From: JAEYFP01 sp964566545
GTDB lineage: Bacteria > Bacillota > Clostridia > Lachnospirales > Lachnospiraceae
DNA: 25,855 bases
NCBI GenBank assembly: GCA_964566545.1
Contig: CAZMIX010000033.1
Coordinates: forward strand, 1-25,855
Direction of reading: 5' to 3'
Shown: in pieces, positions 1 through 7,683 of the stretch
How positions within the stretch are numbered: position 1 is the first letter of the stretch
Layout of the letters: each line of letters starts with the position of its first letter
Program-made: the position numbers and the translations under genes
Notes under the pieces: model-generated
Database searches by the model: none
Told to the model about the DNA's origin: nothing
The model's input: the letters and a program-made list of their open reading frames with translations, nothing else

Positions 1-87
1 ATAAAGACGGTGGGGATGCTTGTGAATTCTTGTGGGACAAAAGTACGCACGTCTCAACGTGCGGGTAGTTTGGGAACAAATCAATAA
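1..87 (+). CDS. 3' tail of an open frame entering from the left edge
   Basis: Frame 1 is open from the first base to a TAA at 85-87, giving 28 residues that end in RAGSLGTNQ. The window cuts off any start, so this could be the C-terminus of a real gene or chance. A short inverted repeat (CGCACG / CGTGCG, about 47-64) lies inside it and has no T-run. I do not recognise the peptide. Confidence 0.22.
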   Translation: MKTVGMLVNSCGTKVRTSQRAGSLGTNQ

Positions 88-229
88 ATGAAGATAATAT
101 GTACAATCAAACTCCAGATTAATTAACTTATTTGTAAATTTCTTAATTGTAAAACAGCTGTTTATTTCCTGATATTCTAACTATTCTTTAATTCTATGAA
201 CATAAATAGATATCAAATATGGTATCAAT

Positions 230-385
230 CTATATTTCTTTTCGCTTCACAAATAAAGAACATAATTTTTGCGGAATTAATAATTCTTGGCTAACAATAT
301 TGTGCTTAGGCTGATTAAATTCTCTAATCACTAAAAATTCGTCAATAGAAACTTCTCCTGCAAATCTTTTATATATATCTTGCAT
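230..385 (-). pseudogene. Unrecognised small reading frame, possible gene remnant
   Basis: On the minus strand a frame is open from just after a TAA at 431-433 down to a TAG at 230-232. The first ATG is at 385, giving 51 residues; the open frame itself has 66 codons. The translation has ordinary protein composition, mixing charged and hydrophobic residues (for example QDIYKRFAGEVSIDEFLVI), in contrast to the AT-rich, stop-rich sequence around it. No ribosome binding site is seen before the ATG, and the coding-like sequence extends upstream of it. It may therefore be the 3' end of a decayed gene. I do not recognise the family. Confidence 0.3.
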
Positions 386-471
386 AAGCTGCTTATCAAC
401 ATTATCAAGTTTTCTGTAATCATTTCGTCGTTACAATTCATTTAATTTTTACACATTACAGTCAAAAAATC

Positions 472-588
472 TGACACCATTTTTTACATCACTTGATTTT
501 TTTCACCAAGTGACACCCCAAATTTCTGGCACCTTACTGACTCCATTTTGACTCCAATTTTGACACCTTTTTACACCAATTTGACACC
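472..588. repeat. Array of degenerate TGACACC repeats with about 11-bp phasing
   Basis: On the plus strand TGACACC or close variants start at about 472, 511, 527, 538, 549, 561, 571 and 582. Four are exact TGACACC (472, 511, 561, 582); the others are TGGCACC (527), TGACTCC (538, 549) and TTACACC (571). The last six are spaced 10-12 bp apart, one helical turn, all in the same orientation. Eleven is not a multiple of three, so this is not a coding repeat. Helically phased direct repeats suggest a protein-binding array, such as arm-type sites for a tyrosine integrase. That reading is inference. Confidence 0.55.
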
Positions 589-668
589 AAAACATACGAT
601 ATTTTACGATAAGAAAAAACACTTCCAAATCGTGTAAACCGCATGAAATCAGGGTTTTTCTGCACTTT

Positions 669-1574
669 TTACAACTCATAAGGCGTAACCTGATAAACAT
701 AATAATTCAGCCAATTCGTATACAAATTATTTGCATGTGAACGCCACTGCAGGAGCGGGCGCTTGCTTGGCATATCGTCCTCATAGTAGTTTTTTGGAAT
801 TTCAATGGAAAGTCCCTTTCCCACGTCCCGTTTATATTCCTTATCGAGCGTAATCCGGTCATATTCAGGATGTCCCATAACAAAGATCTGCTTACCCTCC
901 CCTGCGATCGCCAAAAAGACACCTGCTTCCTCAGATTCCGCAAGCACGGTCAATTCCCCGCAGGCATGGATATCTTCCGAGCGAACCGTTGTATGTCTGC
1001 TGTGCGGAGCAAGAAAATAATCGTCAAATCCCCTGATCAATGGTTCCTTTCTGTTAAATACCTTATGCGGATAAATACCGAACAGCTTTTGGGGAAGGAG
1101 ATATTTACCTATCCCAAAATGATAATACAGTCCCGCCTGCGCCGCCCAGCAAATATGAAACGTCGAAGTCACCTTTGTCTTGGACCACTCCATGATCGTG
1201 CAAAGTTCCTCCCAGTAGTCCACCTCCGCATACTCCAACTGCTCCACAGGTGCGCCGGTGATAATCAGACCGTCATAGTTTTTATGTTGAATCTCATCGA
1301 ATGTCGTATAAAATTTATTCAAATGGTTTGCAGATGTATTCATTGAAACATGGGATTTTACGTTTAAGAATGTAACATCCACCTGCAAAGGCGTATTGGA
1401 CATCGCACGAAGGAGTTGCAGCTCCGTTTCTTGCTTCAGCGGCATCAAATTCAATATGATAATCTGTAAAGGACGAATATCCTGATGCATCGAGCGGTTT
1501 TCATCCATCACAAATATATTTTCATTTTCAAGTATTTCTTTTGCCGGCAATTCTCCCTGTACTCTAATTGGCAT
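669..1574 (-). CDS. metA: Homoserine O-acetyltransferase (MetA family)
   Basis: Activates homoserine by O-acylation, the first committed step of methionine synthesis, in the cytoplasm. From the ATG at 1574 (MPIRVQGELPA) the protein has 301 residues, close to the usual MetA length. The catalytic Cys is at residue 142 (FHICWAAQAG), and the His/Glu pair sits at 235 and 237 in MGHPEYDR, all at the positions known for this family. Residue 111 is Glu (GAPVEQLEY). In MetA this position decides the acyl donor: Glu goes with acetyl-CoA and Gly, as in E. coli, with succinyl-CoA, so acetyl-CoA is predicted. An upstream in-frame GTG at 1640 lacks a good ribosome binding site and would add an atypical lysine-rich tail. 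A candidate promoter lies at 1667-1695. No SAM riboswitch was seen in the 180-bp gap to ligA. Confidence 0.95.
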   Translation of the reverse strand: MPIRVQGELPAKEILENENIFVMDENRSMHQDIRPLQIIILNLMPLKQETELQLLRAMSNTPLQVDVTFLNVKSHVSMNTSANHLNKFYTTFDEIQHKNYDGLIITGAPVEQLEYAEVDYWEELCTIMEWSKTKVTSTFHICWAAQAGLYYHFGIGKYLLPQKLFGIYPHKVFNRKEPLIRGFDDYFLAPHSRHTTVRSEDIHACGELTVLAESEEAGVFLAIAGEGKQIFVMGHPEYDRITLDKEYKRDVGKGLSIEIPKNYYEDDMPSKRPLLQWRSHANNLYTNWLNYYVYQVTPYEL

Positions 1575-1666
1575 ATGCTGTCCCTGCTTCTTTCCATTAA
1601 TATTTTTGCTTCCTGATTTCTTGCATTTTAAAATCCACACCGAATTATTTGAAACACCACTCTGCT

Positions 1667-1695
1667 ATTATAATACAAATTTTATTTTTTGTCTC
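1667..1695 (-). promoter_or_regulatory. Candidate sigma-A promoter of metA
   Basis: Minus strand GAGACA, 17-bp spacer, TATAAT, lying between the ligA stop and the metA start. The -35 matches the consensus at 4 of 6 positions and the -10 is perfect. It implies a leader of about 85 nt for metA, separate from the ligA transcript. Confidence 0.5.
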
Positions 1696-1757
1696 TTTTT
1701 CACTTATTAATTATATCCACACAAACAATTTGTTCTGTCTAATACTTTTATATGGCG

Positions 1758-3710
1758 TTATCCGAGCAGCTCCACAATTTCTGTCTCAGAAATAATCGGA
1801 ATGCCCAACTCTTTTGCTTTTTTGTTCTTTGAGGAAGACGATTCCAAATCATTATTGATGAGATAGTCCGTCTTTGCGCTGACGGAGCCGCTTGTTTTGC
1901 CGCCCTGTGCCTCAATCGCATCCTTAAGTGCATTTCGGTTTTCAAACCTCTCCAGACTACCCGTAATGACAAACGTTTTTCCCGCAACACGTTCGTTTTG
2001 AGTTTCCTGCTTAGGAATTTCAAGTTCGAGTTCTTTAAGCAGCGCATCGAACTGCCGGTTATTTTCCGCATCCGCAAAATAGTCGGAAAAGCTTTTCGCT
2101 ATAACGCCTCCCACGCCGTCTACTTCACTTAAGCGCCCCACATCCGCATGACGCAGCTTCTCCAAATCATATGCAAATTCCTTGCAGAGCATCTTTGCAT
2201 TGGACAGCCCGACATTCAAAATGCCGAGGCTGTAAATGAGCTTTGGCAGGGATACCTTCCTTGATTTTTCAATGCTCTCCATCAGATTTTTATAAGACTT
2301 TTCTCCAAGTCCTTCCATACTGCAAATCTCCTCCTTGTGCGCGGAAAGCTTGAAAATATCGGCAAATTCATGAATAAAGCCATGCGCGATGAATTTTTCG
2401 AGCGTTGCCTCCGAAAGTCCCTCGACCTTTAAGGCATCCCGGCTGACAAACAGTGTAAAGGCCTTGATTTTTTTCGCGGAGCAGACCGGATTGACACAGC
2501 AGAGCGTTTCCACATCGTTCTCCCTTTTTATTTCCGTATGTCCGCCGCATGCCGGGCATGCGCCGGGAACCATAACGCTGCCGCTCCGTGTCAGGTTTTC
2601 TTCTATCTGGGGAATGATCATATTCGCCTTATAAACCGTAATCGTATCGCCGATTCCAAGCTGCAGCGACTTTACGATACTGACATTGTGCACACTCGCG
2701 CGGCTGACCGTCGTGCCCTCAAGCTCCACTGGTTCAAAGATTGCAACGGGATTGATGAGTCCTGTCCGGCTTGGACTCCACTCTATATCAAGCAGTGTTG
2801 TTTCCCTGATTTCATCCGCCCATTTAAATGCGATCGAATCTCTTGGAAACTTAGAGGTCTGTCCGAGCGATTGGCCATATGCGATGTCCTCGTAAAGAAG
2901 CACCAGTCCGTCCGAAGGAATTTCATTTTGGGAAACCGCATCGGCAAAATATTGAATTCGTTCTAAAATATCCGCCTCTATCACAAGGTGGTACTCTACC
3001 GTCTCAAAGCCCTGTCGCTTTATAAATTCTATCTGATTGCTTCTTCTGTTTGCAAAATCGACGCCATCTGCCTTCACAAGGGAAAACGCATAAAAACGTA
3101 CATTCCGTTTCGCTGTAATTTCATTATTCAACTGACGCACCGAGCCGCTGCATAAATTTCTGGGATTCTTATATTTTGCCTCAGCCTCCGGTATCTGATC
3201 GTTGATTTTTTTGAAATCCGCATAGCTGATGACAGCCTCACCGCGCAGCACCAACTCGCCTTTATACGGAATCGTAAGCGGAAGATTTTTAAATGTCCGC
3301 GCATTGTTTGTGATGACCTCCCCCACTTCTCCATTTCCCCGTGTAACCGCCTTTTGCAGCATGCCATTTTCATATGTCAACACAATCGTAAGACCGTCCA
3401 GTTTCCATGAAAGCAGAGCTGTATTCCCTTTCAGCCAATCCTTAAGCGCCTCCCGCTCTTTTGTCTTATCAAGGGAAAGCATCTGACTTTTATGAGTCTC
3501 CTTCGGAAGCTCATCCACCGCCTCATATCCGACGCTGACAGTCGGGCTGCCCGCAAGAACGGCTCCTGTCTGCTCCTCCAATTCCAATAGCTCGTCATAA
3601 AGCTTATCATATTCAAAATTGCTCATAATTTCCGTATTGTCCTGATAGTATGCTTTTGAGGCTTTCTGCAGCCTGCCAACAAGCTCTTCCATTCTTACCA
3701 TTTCGTTCAT
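1758..3710 (-). CDS. ligA: NAD-dependent DNA ligase LigA
   Basis: Seals nicks in duplex DNA using NAD+. At 650 residues it has the expected domain order. An N-terminal Ia-type NAD-binding segment comes first (YYQDN, then SNFEYDKLYDEL, about residues 21-42). The adenylation domain has catalytic Lys103 in SWKLDG. An OB-fold follows, then a four-Cys zinc finger around residues 395-425 (CPAC ... CCVNPVC), helix-hairpin-helix repeats (GLGEKSY, VDGVGG) and a C-terminal BRCT domain (about 570-650). The motif around the active Lys and the following TRGNGEVGEV segment differ from the canonical TRGDG..GEDV, so this is a divergent LigA. Its ATG overlaps the TGA of the upstream pseudouridine synthase gene (ATGA, 3707-3710), implying translational coupling. 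An in-frame ATG four codons in is an alternative start. Confidence 0.95.
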   Translation of the reverse strand: MNEMVRMEELVGRLQKASKAYYQDNTEIMSNFEYDKLYDELLELEEQTGAVLAGSPTVSVGYEAVDELPKETHKSQMLSLDKTKEREALKDWLKGNTALLSWKLDGLTIVLTYENGMLQKAVTRGNGEVGEVITNNARTFKNLPLTIPYKGELVLRGEAVISYADFKKINDQIPEAEAKYKNPRNLCSGSVRQLNNEITAKRNVRFYAFSLVKADGVDFANRRSNQIEFIKRQGFETVEYHLVIEADILERIQYFADAVSQNEIPSDGLVLLYEDIAYGQSLGQTSKFPRDSIAFKWADEIRETTLLDIEWSPSRTGLINPVAIFEPVELEGTTVSRASVHNVSIVKSLQLGIGDTITVYKANMIIPQIEENLTRSGSVMVPGACPACGGHTEIKRENDVETLCCVNPVCSAKKIKAFTLFVSRDALKVEGLSEATLEKFIAHGFIHEFADIFKLSAHKEEICSMEGLGEKSYKNLMESIEKSRKVSLPKLIYSLGILNVGLSNAKMLCKEFAYDLEKLRHADVGRLSEVDGVGGVIAKSFSDYFADAENNRQFDALLKELELEIPKQETQNERVAGKTFVITGSLERFENRNALKDAIEAQGGKTSGSVSAKTDYLINNDLESSSSKNKKAKELGIPIISETEIVELLG

Positions 3711-4438
3711 CGGTTATTCCCCACATCTTTCAGCGCATTTTTTAATTCTTCGATTTCCTTTTCGGTCAGTTCTCGGTAGGTCCCACAGGGCAGCCCGTCA
3801 AGCACAATATTCATGACACGAACGCGGATCAGCCGTTCGACTTGATAACCAAAGTGCTCACACATACGGCGTATCTGGCGATTAAGACCCTGTGTCAGGA
3901 TGATTCTAAAAACCCGGTCAGACAGTATTTGGGCGCTGCAGCTTCTCGTTGTAGTGTCCAGTCCTTCCAGATAAACACCTTTTTGCAGCTCGCTGACAAA
4001 TTCTTTTGTGACCGGCCGATCCACCGTGACCAAATATTCTTTTTCATGGCGATTGGCGGCACGCATCATTCCATTGATGATGTCCCCATCGTTCGTCATG
4101 ATCAGCAGTCCCTCCGAATCCTTGTCAAGCCGCCCGCAATAAGTAATCCTGACCGGATAATGAAGGAAATTAATAATATTATTTTTTTCTCTTTTCTCAC
4201 TCGTGCAAACGATCCCCTTCGGCTTATGGAAAGCAAGATATACCTTTTTTATATCTCTTGAAATACTGTTTCCATTCACGGTAACTTCCATCCCCGGTTG
4301 TACACGCGTGCCGTTTTGGGCAGAATCGCCGTTCACGCATACACGCCCCTCCTGTATGAGTCGATCCGCCTCTCTGCGGGAACAGATTCCTGCGTCGGCA
4401 ATATATTTATTAATTCTGATTCCGCTGTTTTCGATCAT
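3707..4438 (-). CDS. rluF: RluF-like 23S rRNA pseudouridine synthase
   Basis: Isomerises a uridine to pseudouridine in 23S rRNA; the E. coli RluF target is U2604. The 243-residue protein starts at the ATG at 4438, which is preceded by a clear GGAGG. The upstream ATG at 4483 has no such site. An S4 RNA-binding domain occupies about residues 7-60 (INKYIADAGICSRREADRLI). The catalytic domain has Asp105 in GRLDKDSEGLL. The segment LTQGLNRQIRRMCEHFGYQV is characteristic of the RluF branch rather than RluB. The gene overlaps ligA by 4 bp. The exact target base cannot be read from sequence, so RluB/RluE-like activity remains possible. Confidence 0.85.
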   Translation of the reverse strand: MIENSGIRINKYIADAGICSRREADRLIQEGRVCVNGDSAQNGTRVQPGMEVTVNGNSISRDIKKVYLAFHKPKGIVCTSEKREKNNIINFLHYPVRITYCGRLDKDSEGLLIMTNDGDIINGMMRAANRHEKEYLVTVDRPVTKEFVSELQKGVYLEGLDTTTRSCSAQILSDRVFRIILTQGLNRQIRRMCEHFGYQVERLIRVRVMNIVLDGLPCGTYRELTEKEIEELKNALKDVGNNR

Positions 4439-4520
4439 AAAGTGCCTCCGGATGGGCATACAGGCAGAACCTCGAAAAACCATCAGTTTTCCTTGGCCGC
4501 TCCGTTTGCTCTATTTTTTT

Positions 4521-4549
4521 ATTATAACTCATTTGGAGAAAATAAAAAA
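4521..4549 (-). promoter_or_regulatory. Possible promoter of the rluF–ligA pair
   Basis: A perfect TATAAT (minus strand, 4526-4521) sits about 85 bp before the rluF-like start. The region 17 bp upstream is only a T-run (TTTTTT), so the -35 is weak. It falls in the gap after bioY, where a new transcription start would be expected. Confidence 0.35.
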
Positions 4550-4564
4550 GCATCTGCTTGCGGG

Positions 4565-5107
4565 CTAATTAGATAAGCCGGCTTTTTGCAGTCTTTGTTT
4601 GATGACAGGACCCAAGAATAAGACAAGGAGAATTTTAATAAGATCGCCTGGGATAAAAGGGATGACACCTGCCCACAGCGCAGCTTGAAATGTCATCTTC
4701 GCCTGATAAGAAAGCCAAGCGGTTCCAAACAGATAAAGGAACGTTGTCCCGATCAGCATCCCACATAAAGACGGCAGCTTTTTTTCATGAAATTTTTCAA
4801 TAAAGATGCCGCTGATCGCCGCCATAAAAAAATATCCGGCGAAATATCCACCCGTCGGACCAAACAGCTTTGCCGGCCCGCTTGAAAAGCCCGAAAACAC
4901 CGGCACACCAATCAGCCCGATCAATAAATAAAGCAGAAGGCTGATCATACCTTTCCATGTTCCCAGCAGATAGATACTTAAAAAAATGGTAAACGTCGCA
5001 AGAGACAGCGGAATGACTCCAATAGGAATCGTGAATGGCGATAAAACACATATAATCGCGGTCATTACGCCAATCATTGACATTTGTTTAATATTCATTT
5101 TTTTCAT
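4565..5107 (-). CDS. bioY: BioY biotin transporter substrate-binding subunit
   Basis: Integral membrane S-component of an energy-coupling-factor vitamin transporter that captures biotin. The 180-residue protein has about six hydrophobic segments. It carries the BioY hallmarks: MTAIICVLSPFTIPIG near the N-terminus, the conserved GPTGGYFAGYF loop, and a C-terminal PGDLIK segment. The start at 5107 is chosen because GAGGAGG lies about 10 nt upstream; the ATG at 5125 overlaps that site. No ECF ATPases or T-component are in the window, so it would rely on a shared module elsewhere. A near-consensus promoter is at 5154-5182. I looked for a BirA operator (TTGTTAACC-type halves) and did not find a convincing one. 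Confidence 0.93.
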   Translation of the reverse strand: MKKMNIKQMSMIGVMTAIICVLSPFTIPIGVIPLSLATFTIFLSIYLLGTWKGMISLLLYLLIGLIGVPVFSGFSSGPAKLFGPTGGYFAGYFFMAAISGIFIEKFHEKKLPSLCGMLIGTTFLYLFGTAWLSYQAKMTFQAALWAGVIPFIPGDLIKILLVLFLGPVIKQRLQKAGLSN

Positions 5108-5153
5108 TTGCAAAATCCTCCTCATTTTTTTCTATTTTATTTCTGACTTTTTC

Positions 5154-5182
5154 AGTATACAAATCTTTTTTTTAATTGTCAA
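5154..5182 (-). promoter_or_regulatory. Strong sigma-A promoter of bioY
   Basis: Minus strand TTGACA, 17-bp spacer, TATACT; the -35 is perfect and the -10 matches 5 of 6. It ends about 47 bp before the bioY ATG and is divergent from the DUF378 gene. Confidence 0.75.
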
Positions 5183-5294
5183 CTTATTTACAAGACGCGG
5201 GTGACAATTGAAAATATTTCTGTATGCAATACATAATTCAGTAAAATTGGGAGACTCTATAATTGCAGACTTGTTAGTTCAGAAGGAGGACGCA

Positions 5295-5492
5295 ATGAAG
5301 GTAATAGATGGAATTGCTTTGACCGTAGTCATTATCGGCGCTATCAATTGGGGGCTTATCGGCTTCTTTAATTTTAATCTTGTAGACAGCATCTTTGGTA
5401 CCATGTCGATCATGTCCCGTATCATTTATGCATTAGTCGGCATCTGCGGTTTATACGCAATCAAATTTTTTATGAGACTTGGAAACGAATAA
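5295..5492 (+). CDS. DUF378 family small membrane protein
   Basis: A 65-residue protein that is almost wholly two hydrophobic segments (about residues 5-27 and 36-58). They are separated by a short loop with the DUF378 pattern GAINWGLIGFF and VDSIFG, followed by RIIYALVGICGLYAI. The family's function is unknown. The start is the ATG at 5295, preceded by AGAAGGAGG at 5281-5289; the frame is open further upstream to 5208 without a comparable site. It is the only confident plus-strand gene here, divergent from bioY and convergent with gdhA, and ends at a shared terminator. A TATAAT lies at 5258-5263 but no good -35 was found. Confidence 0.85.
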   Translation: MKVIDGIALTVVIIGAINWGLIGFFNFNLVDSIFGTMSIMSRIIYALVGICGLYAIKFFMRLGNE

Positions 5493-5496
5493 AAAC

Positions 5497-5537
5497 AAAA
5501 AGACCGCCGACCTCATGATTGGGGCGGCGGTCTTTTT
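5497..5537. terminator. Bidirectional intrinsic terminator between DUF378 gene and gdhA
   Basis: Inverted repeat AGACCGCCG / CGGCGGTCT, extended by A- and T-runs on both sides, lies between two convergent genes. It gives a GC-rich stem followed by a T-run in either direction. Confidence 0.85.
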
Positions 5538-5553
5538 CCGTAATAGCCACTTT

Positions 5554-6888
5554 TTAAATGATTCCCTGCGCGGTCATCGCCGTCGCAACCTTCAAAAAGC
5601 CTGCTATGTTTGCTCCTGCGACGTAATTACCCTCCATGCCGTATTCCTTTGCTGCATCATCAAGATTGTGGAAGATGTTTACCATGATATTCTTCAACTG
5701 TCCATCCACCTCTTCAAAGGTCCAACTCAGTCTTTCGGAATTTTGACTCATTTCCAGTGCGCTCGTAGCAACGCCGCCTGCGTTCGCAGCTTTGCCCGGA
5801 ACAAACCAAACGCCGCTCTTCTGGAGGTATTCCGTGGCTTCTAATGTGGTGGGCATATTTGCGCCTTCACATACGGCGATAACGCCGTTTGCGACCAACA
5901 TCTTTGCATCTTCCAGCTGCAGTTCATTCTGTGTTGCACAAGGAAGGGCAATATCCGCCTTCACCGACCATACTCCCTTACCTTCCTGATACTGTGCGCT
6001 TGGTCTCTTTGCGACATATTCCGTCAATCTTGCCCTGCGTACTTCCTTCACTTCTTTCAGTAACGCAAGATCAATGCCTTCCGAATCATAGATCCATCCG
6101 GTGGAATCGGAGCAGGTGACCGGCTTTGCGCCAAGCTGCTGCGCTTTCTGGATTGCATAAATCGCAACATTTCCCGAACCTGAAACAGAAACTGTTTTTC
6201 CTTTGACGTCGGAACCGTTGCTCTTTAACATCTCCTCTGTTAAATACAGCAAACCGTAGCCTGTTGCTTCCGTTCTCGCAAGAGAACCGCCGTAGGACAA
6301 GCCCTTACCCGTCAAAACGCCTTCATAAAGCCCACGGATCCTTTTATACTGTCCAAACAGATAGCCAATCTCCCTAGCACCCGTACCAATATCTCCGGCA
6401 GGAACATCCGTATCCGCACCAATATATTTGTAAAGCTCCGTCATAAAGCTCTGACAAAATGCCATCACCTCTCTGTCCGATTTACCCTTCGGATCAAAAT
6501 CAGAACCGCCTTTGCCGCCACCGATAGGAAGTCCTGTCAAGGAGTTTTTAAATATCTGCTCAAAGCCAAGAAATTTGATAATCCCGAGATTCACCGATGG
6601 ATGCAGTCTTAAACCACCCTTGTACGGCCCGATTGCACTGTTAAACTGTACGCGGAAACCATTGTTTACCTGAACCTATCCCTTGTCGTCTACCCAAGGA
6701 ACACGGAATAAAATCTGACGCTCCGGAGTGACCATTCTTTCCAGCAATGCATCCTTTATGTATGCATCCTCATTTTTTTCAATTACAATCCTTAATGACT
6801 CCAAAACCTCTTTGACGGCTTGATGGAATTCAGGCTGTGCCGGGTTTTTATCCACGACCATCTGATACACTTCGTCCACATATGACAT
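5554..6888 (-). pseudogene. gdhA: NADP-type glutamate dehydrogenase with in-frame TAG at codon 71
   Basis: Encodes a hexameric glutamate dehydrogenase that would aminate 2-oxoglutarate. The full frame is 444 codons, the normal length for the family. It starts at an ATG at 6888 with AAGGAGG upstream. Codons 1-70 end in RVPWVDDKG. Codon 71 is TAG (6678-6676). The same frame then continues with VQVNNGFRVQFN, the substrate-binding PYKGGL segment, KGGSDFDPKG, PAGDIGTGAREIG, and the Rossmann GSGNVA motif to a TAA at 5554. The family normally reads GQVQVN here, so the change is most simply CAG to TAG. All else is intact, which suggests a recent nonsense mutation, a sequence error or suppression. Re-initiation downstream would lose the N-terminal part of the substrate domain. 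The gene has its own promoter and an attenuator-like leader. Confidence 0.85.
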
Positions 6889-6955
6889 GCTTTCATCCTC
6901 CTTAATTGGTATGTTTCAGGTCCGATCAATGAAGCGCGATCCTTCCTCATTACAT

Positions 6956-6999
6956 AAAAAAACGCCCATTAGACATAGAAACCCTATGCCTGCAGACGT
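6956..6999 (-). terminator. Terminator-like hairpin in the gdhA leader (candidate attenuator)
   Basis: On the minus strand, ACGTCT (6999-6994) pairs with GGGCGT (6967-6962) using G-U pairs. Inside that, GGCATAG (6990-6984) pairs with CTATGTC (6978-6972). Seven Ts follow at once (6962-6956). It lies between the promoter and the gdhA ribosome binding site. A sequence at the start of the leader, TAGACA (7008-7003), can pair with TGTCTA (6975-6970) in the 3' arm and would compete with the terminator. No known riboswitch class was recognised. Confidence 0.55.
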
Positions 7000-7014
7000 C
7001 TTTGTCTAGGATAG

Positions 7015-7043
7015 ATTATATTACGACACCTCTTAATTCACAA
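7015..7043 (-). promoter_or_regulatory. Sigma-A promoter of gdhA
   Basis: Minus strand TTGTGA, 17-bp spacer, TATAAT. Start of transcription is predicted near 7007-7008, giving a leader of about 120 nt that contains the terminator-like hairpin. Confidence 0.6.
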
Positions 7044-7091
7044 GCATTTTTTTATTTTAATTCAAAAATTTTTTTGGTACCGCTGCACATC

Positions 7092-7523
7092 CTATAAATA
7101 TTGCTTCATCCGCTCAATATTTTTTTCCTCGAAATCCATCAGTTCCTTTGCGGCTTCCACTGCAAACTTACCCGCCATGTCATTATGATTTAAAGTTCTA
7201 CACATCTGTGTAATTCCGCGATTACTGCCCTGTATCATCATCTCCGCAATATGGCTCGTACTCGTATTCAGCATCGTGTTCATCTGGATTCCGCTCCAAA
7301 GCATTGCCTTTTCTCCAATCCTGTCATGATAAGGCTCCGCCTTTCCTTCTCTGAGTTTTTCCGTCATTCGATTTTTAATTTCGGAATATTTAACCGCCTG
7401 TTTATTCAAATCTACCGCAAGCGCATCATCATATACCTTGCTCTCCACCGTCAGAATCGCATCCATTGCCATCTGTGCATTTTTTTGAACCGCCCTTAAA
7501 ATTGTCTGCTCTGATTTTGTCAT
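7092..7523 (-). CDS. Hypothetical helical protein
   Basis: A 143-residue soluble protein with no signal peptide or membrane segment. It appears almost entirely alpha-helical, with many Met, Lys, Glu and Ala residues (AVQKNAQMAMDAILTVESK, then EAAKELMDFEEKNIERMKQ). The start at 7523 (MTKSEQTILRAV) has GGAGG five bases upstream; an in-frame ATG at 7538 overlaps that site. I do not recognise the family. It lies between a terminator at 7625-7657 and the gdhA promoter, so it is likely a single-gene unit. A ferritin-like or helical-bundle fold is possible, but no metal-binding pattern was identified. Confidence 0.7.
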   Translation of the reverse strand: MTKSEQTILRAVQKNAQMAMDAILTVESKVYDDALAVDLNKQAVKYSEIKNRMTEKLREGKAEPYHDRIGEKAMLWSGIQMNTMLNTSTSHIAEMMIQGSNRGITQMCRTLNHNDMAGKFAVEAAKELMDFEEKNIERMKQYL

Positions 7524-7624
7524 TTCTTCCTCCGTCATAGTCGTTTCTGTTATTATTCCAAGGGACGCCGTTTTTATTCTCTTTTTATAAAGACAAAACC
7601 ATGTTTGCCACTGCACACATCAGT

Positions 7625-7657
7625 AAAAACGGCTCGGAAATAATTCCGAGCCGTTTT
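7625..7657 (-). terminator. Intrinsic terminator after the SH3-domain gene
   Basis: Perfect 14-bp inverted repeat AAAACGGCTCGGAA / TTCCGAGCCGTTTT with a four-base loop. On the minus strand it ends in a T-run (7629-7625), 27 bp past the stop of the SH3-domain gene. Confidence 0.88.
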
Positions 7658-7683
7658 CAATATCATACTGTTTTATGAAAAAA

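Noticed and set aside
472..588. CRISPR array
   Set aside because: Repeats are 7 bp and degenerate, with 3-5-bp gaps. There are no unique spacers and no cas genes.
503..700. 65-residue minus-strand ORF overlapping the phased repeats and the metA 3' end
   Set aside because: It has no ribosome binding site, its start lies inside the metA coding end in another frame, and its sequence is the translation of the TGACACC array.
1575..1757. SAM or T-box riboswitch ahead of metA
   Set aside because: The gap of about 180 bp shows a plain promoter but no terminator hairpin, kink-turn or T-box sequence.
5126..5207. BirA operator ahead of bioY
   Set aside because: No paired TTGTTAACC-type half-sites were seen around the promoter; only loose AT-rich similarity.
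6676..6678. Pyrrolysine insertion at the gdhA TAG
   Set aside because: The position is a conserved Gln in the family, not a functional Lys-type site. A CAG to TAG change or sequence error is simpler. Pyl genes elsewhere cannot be excluded.
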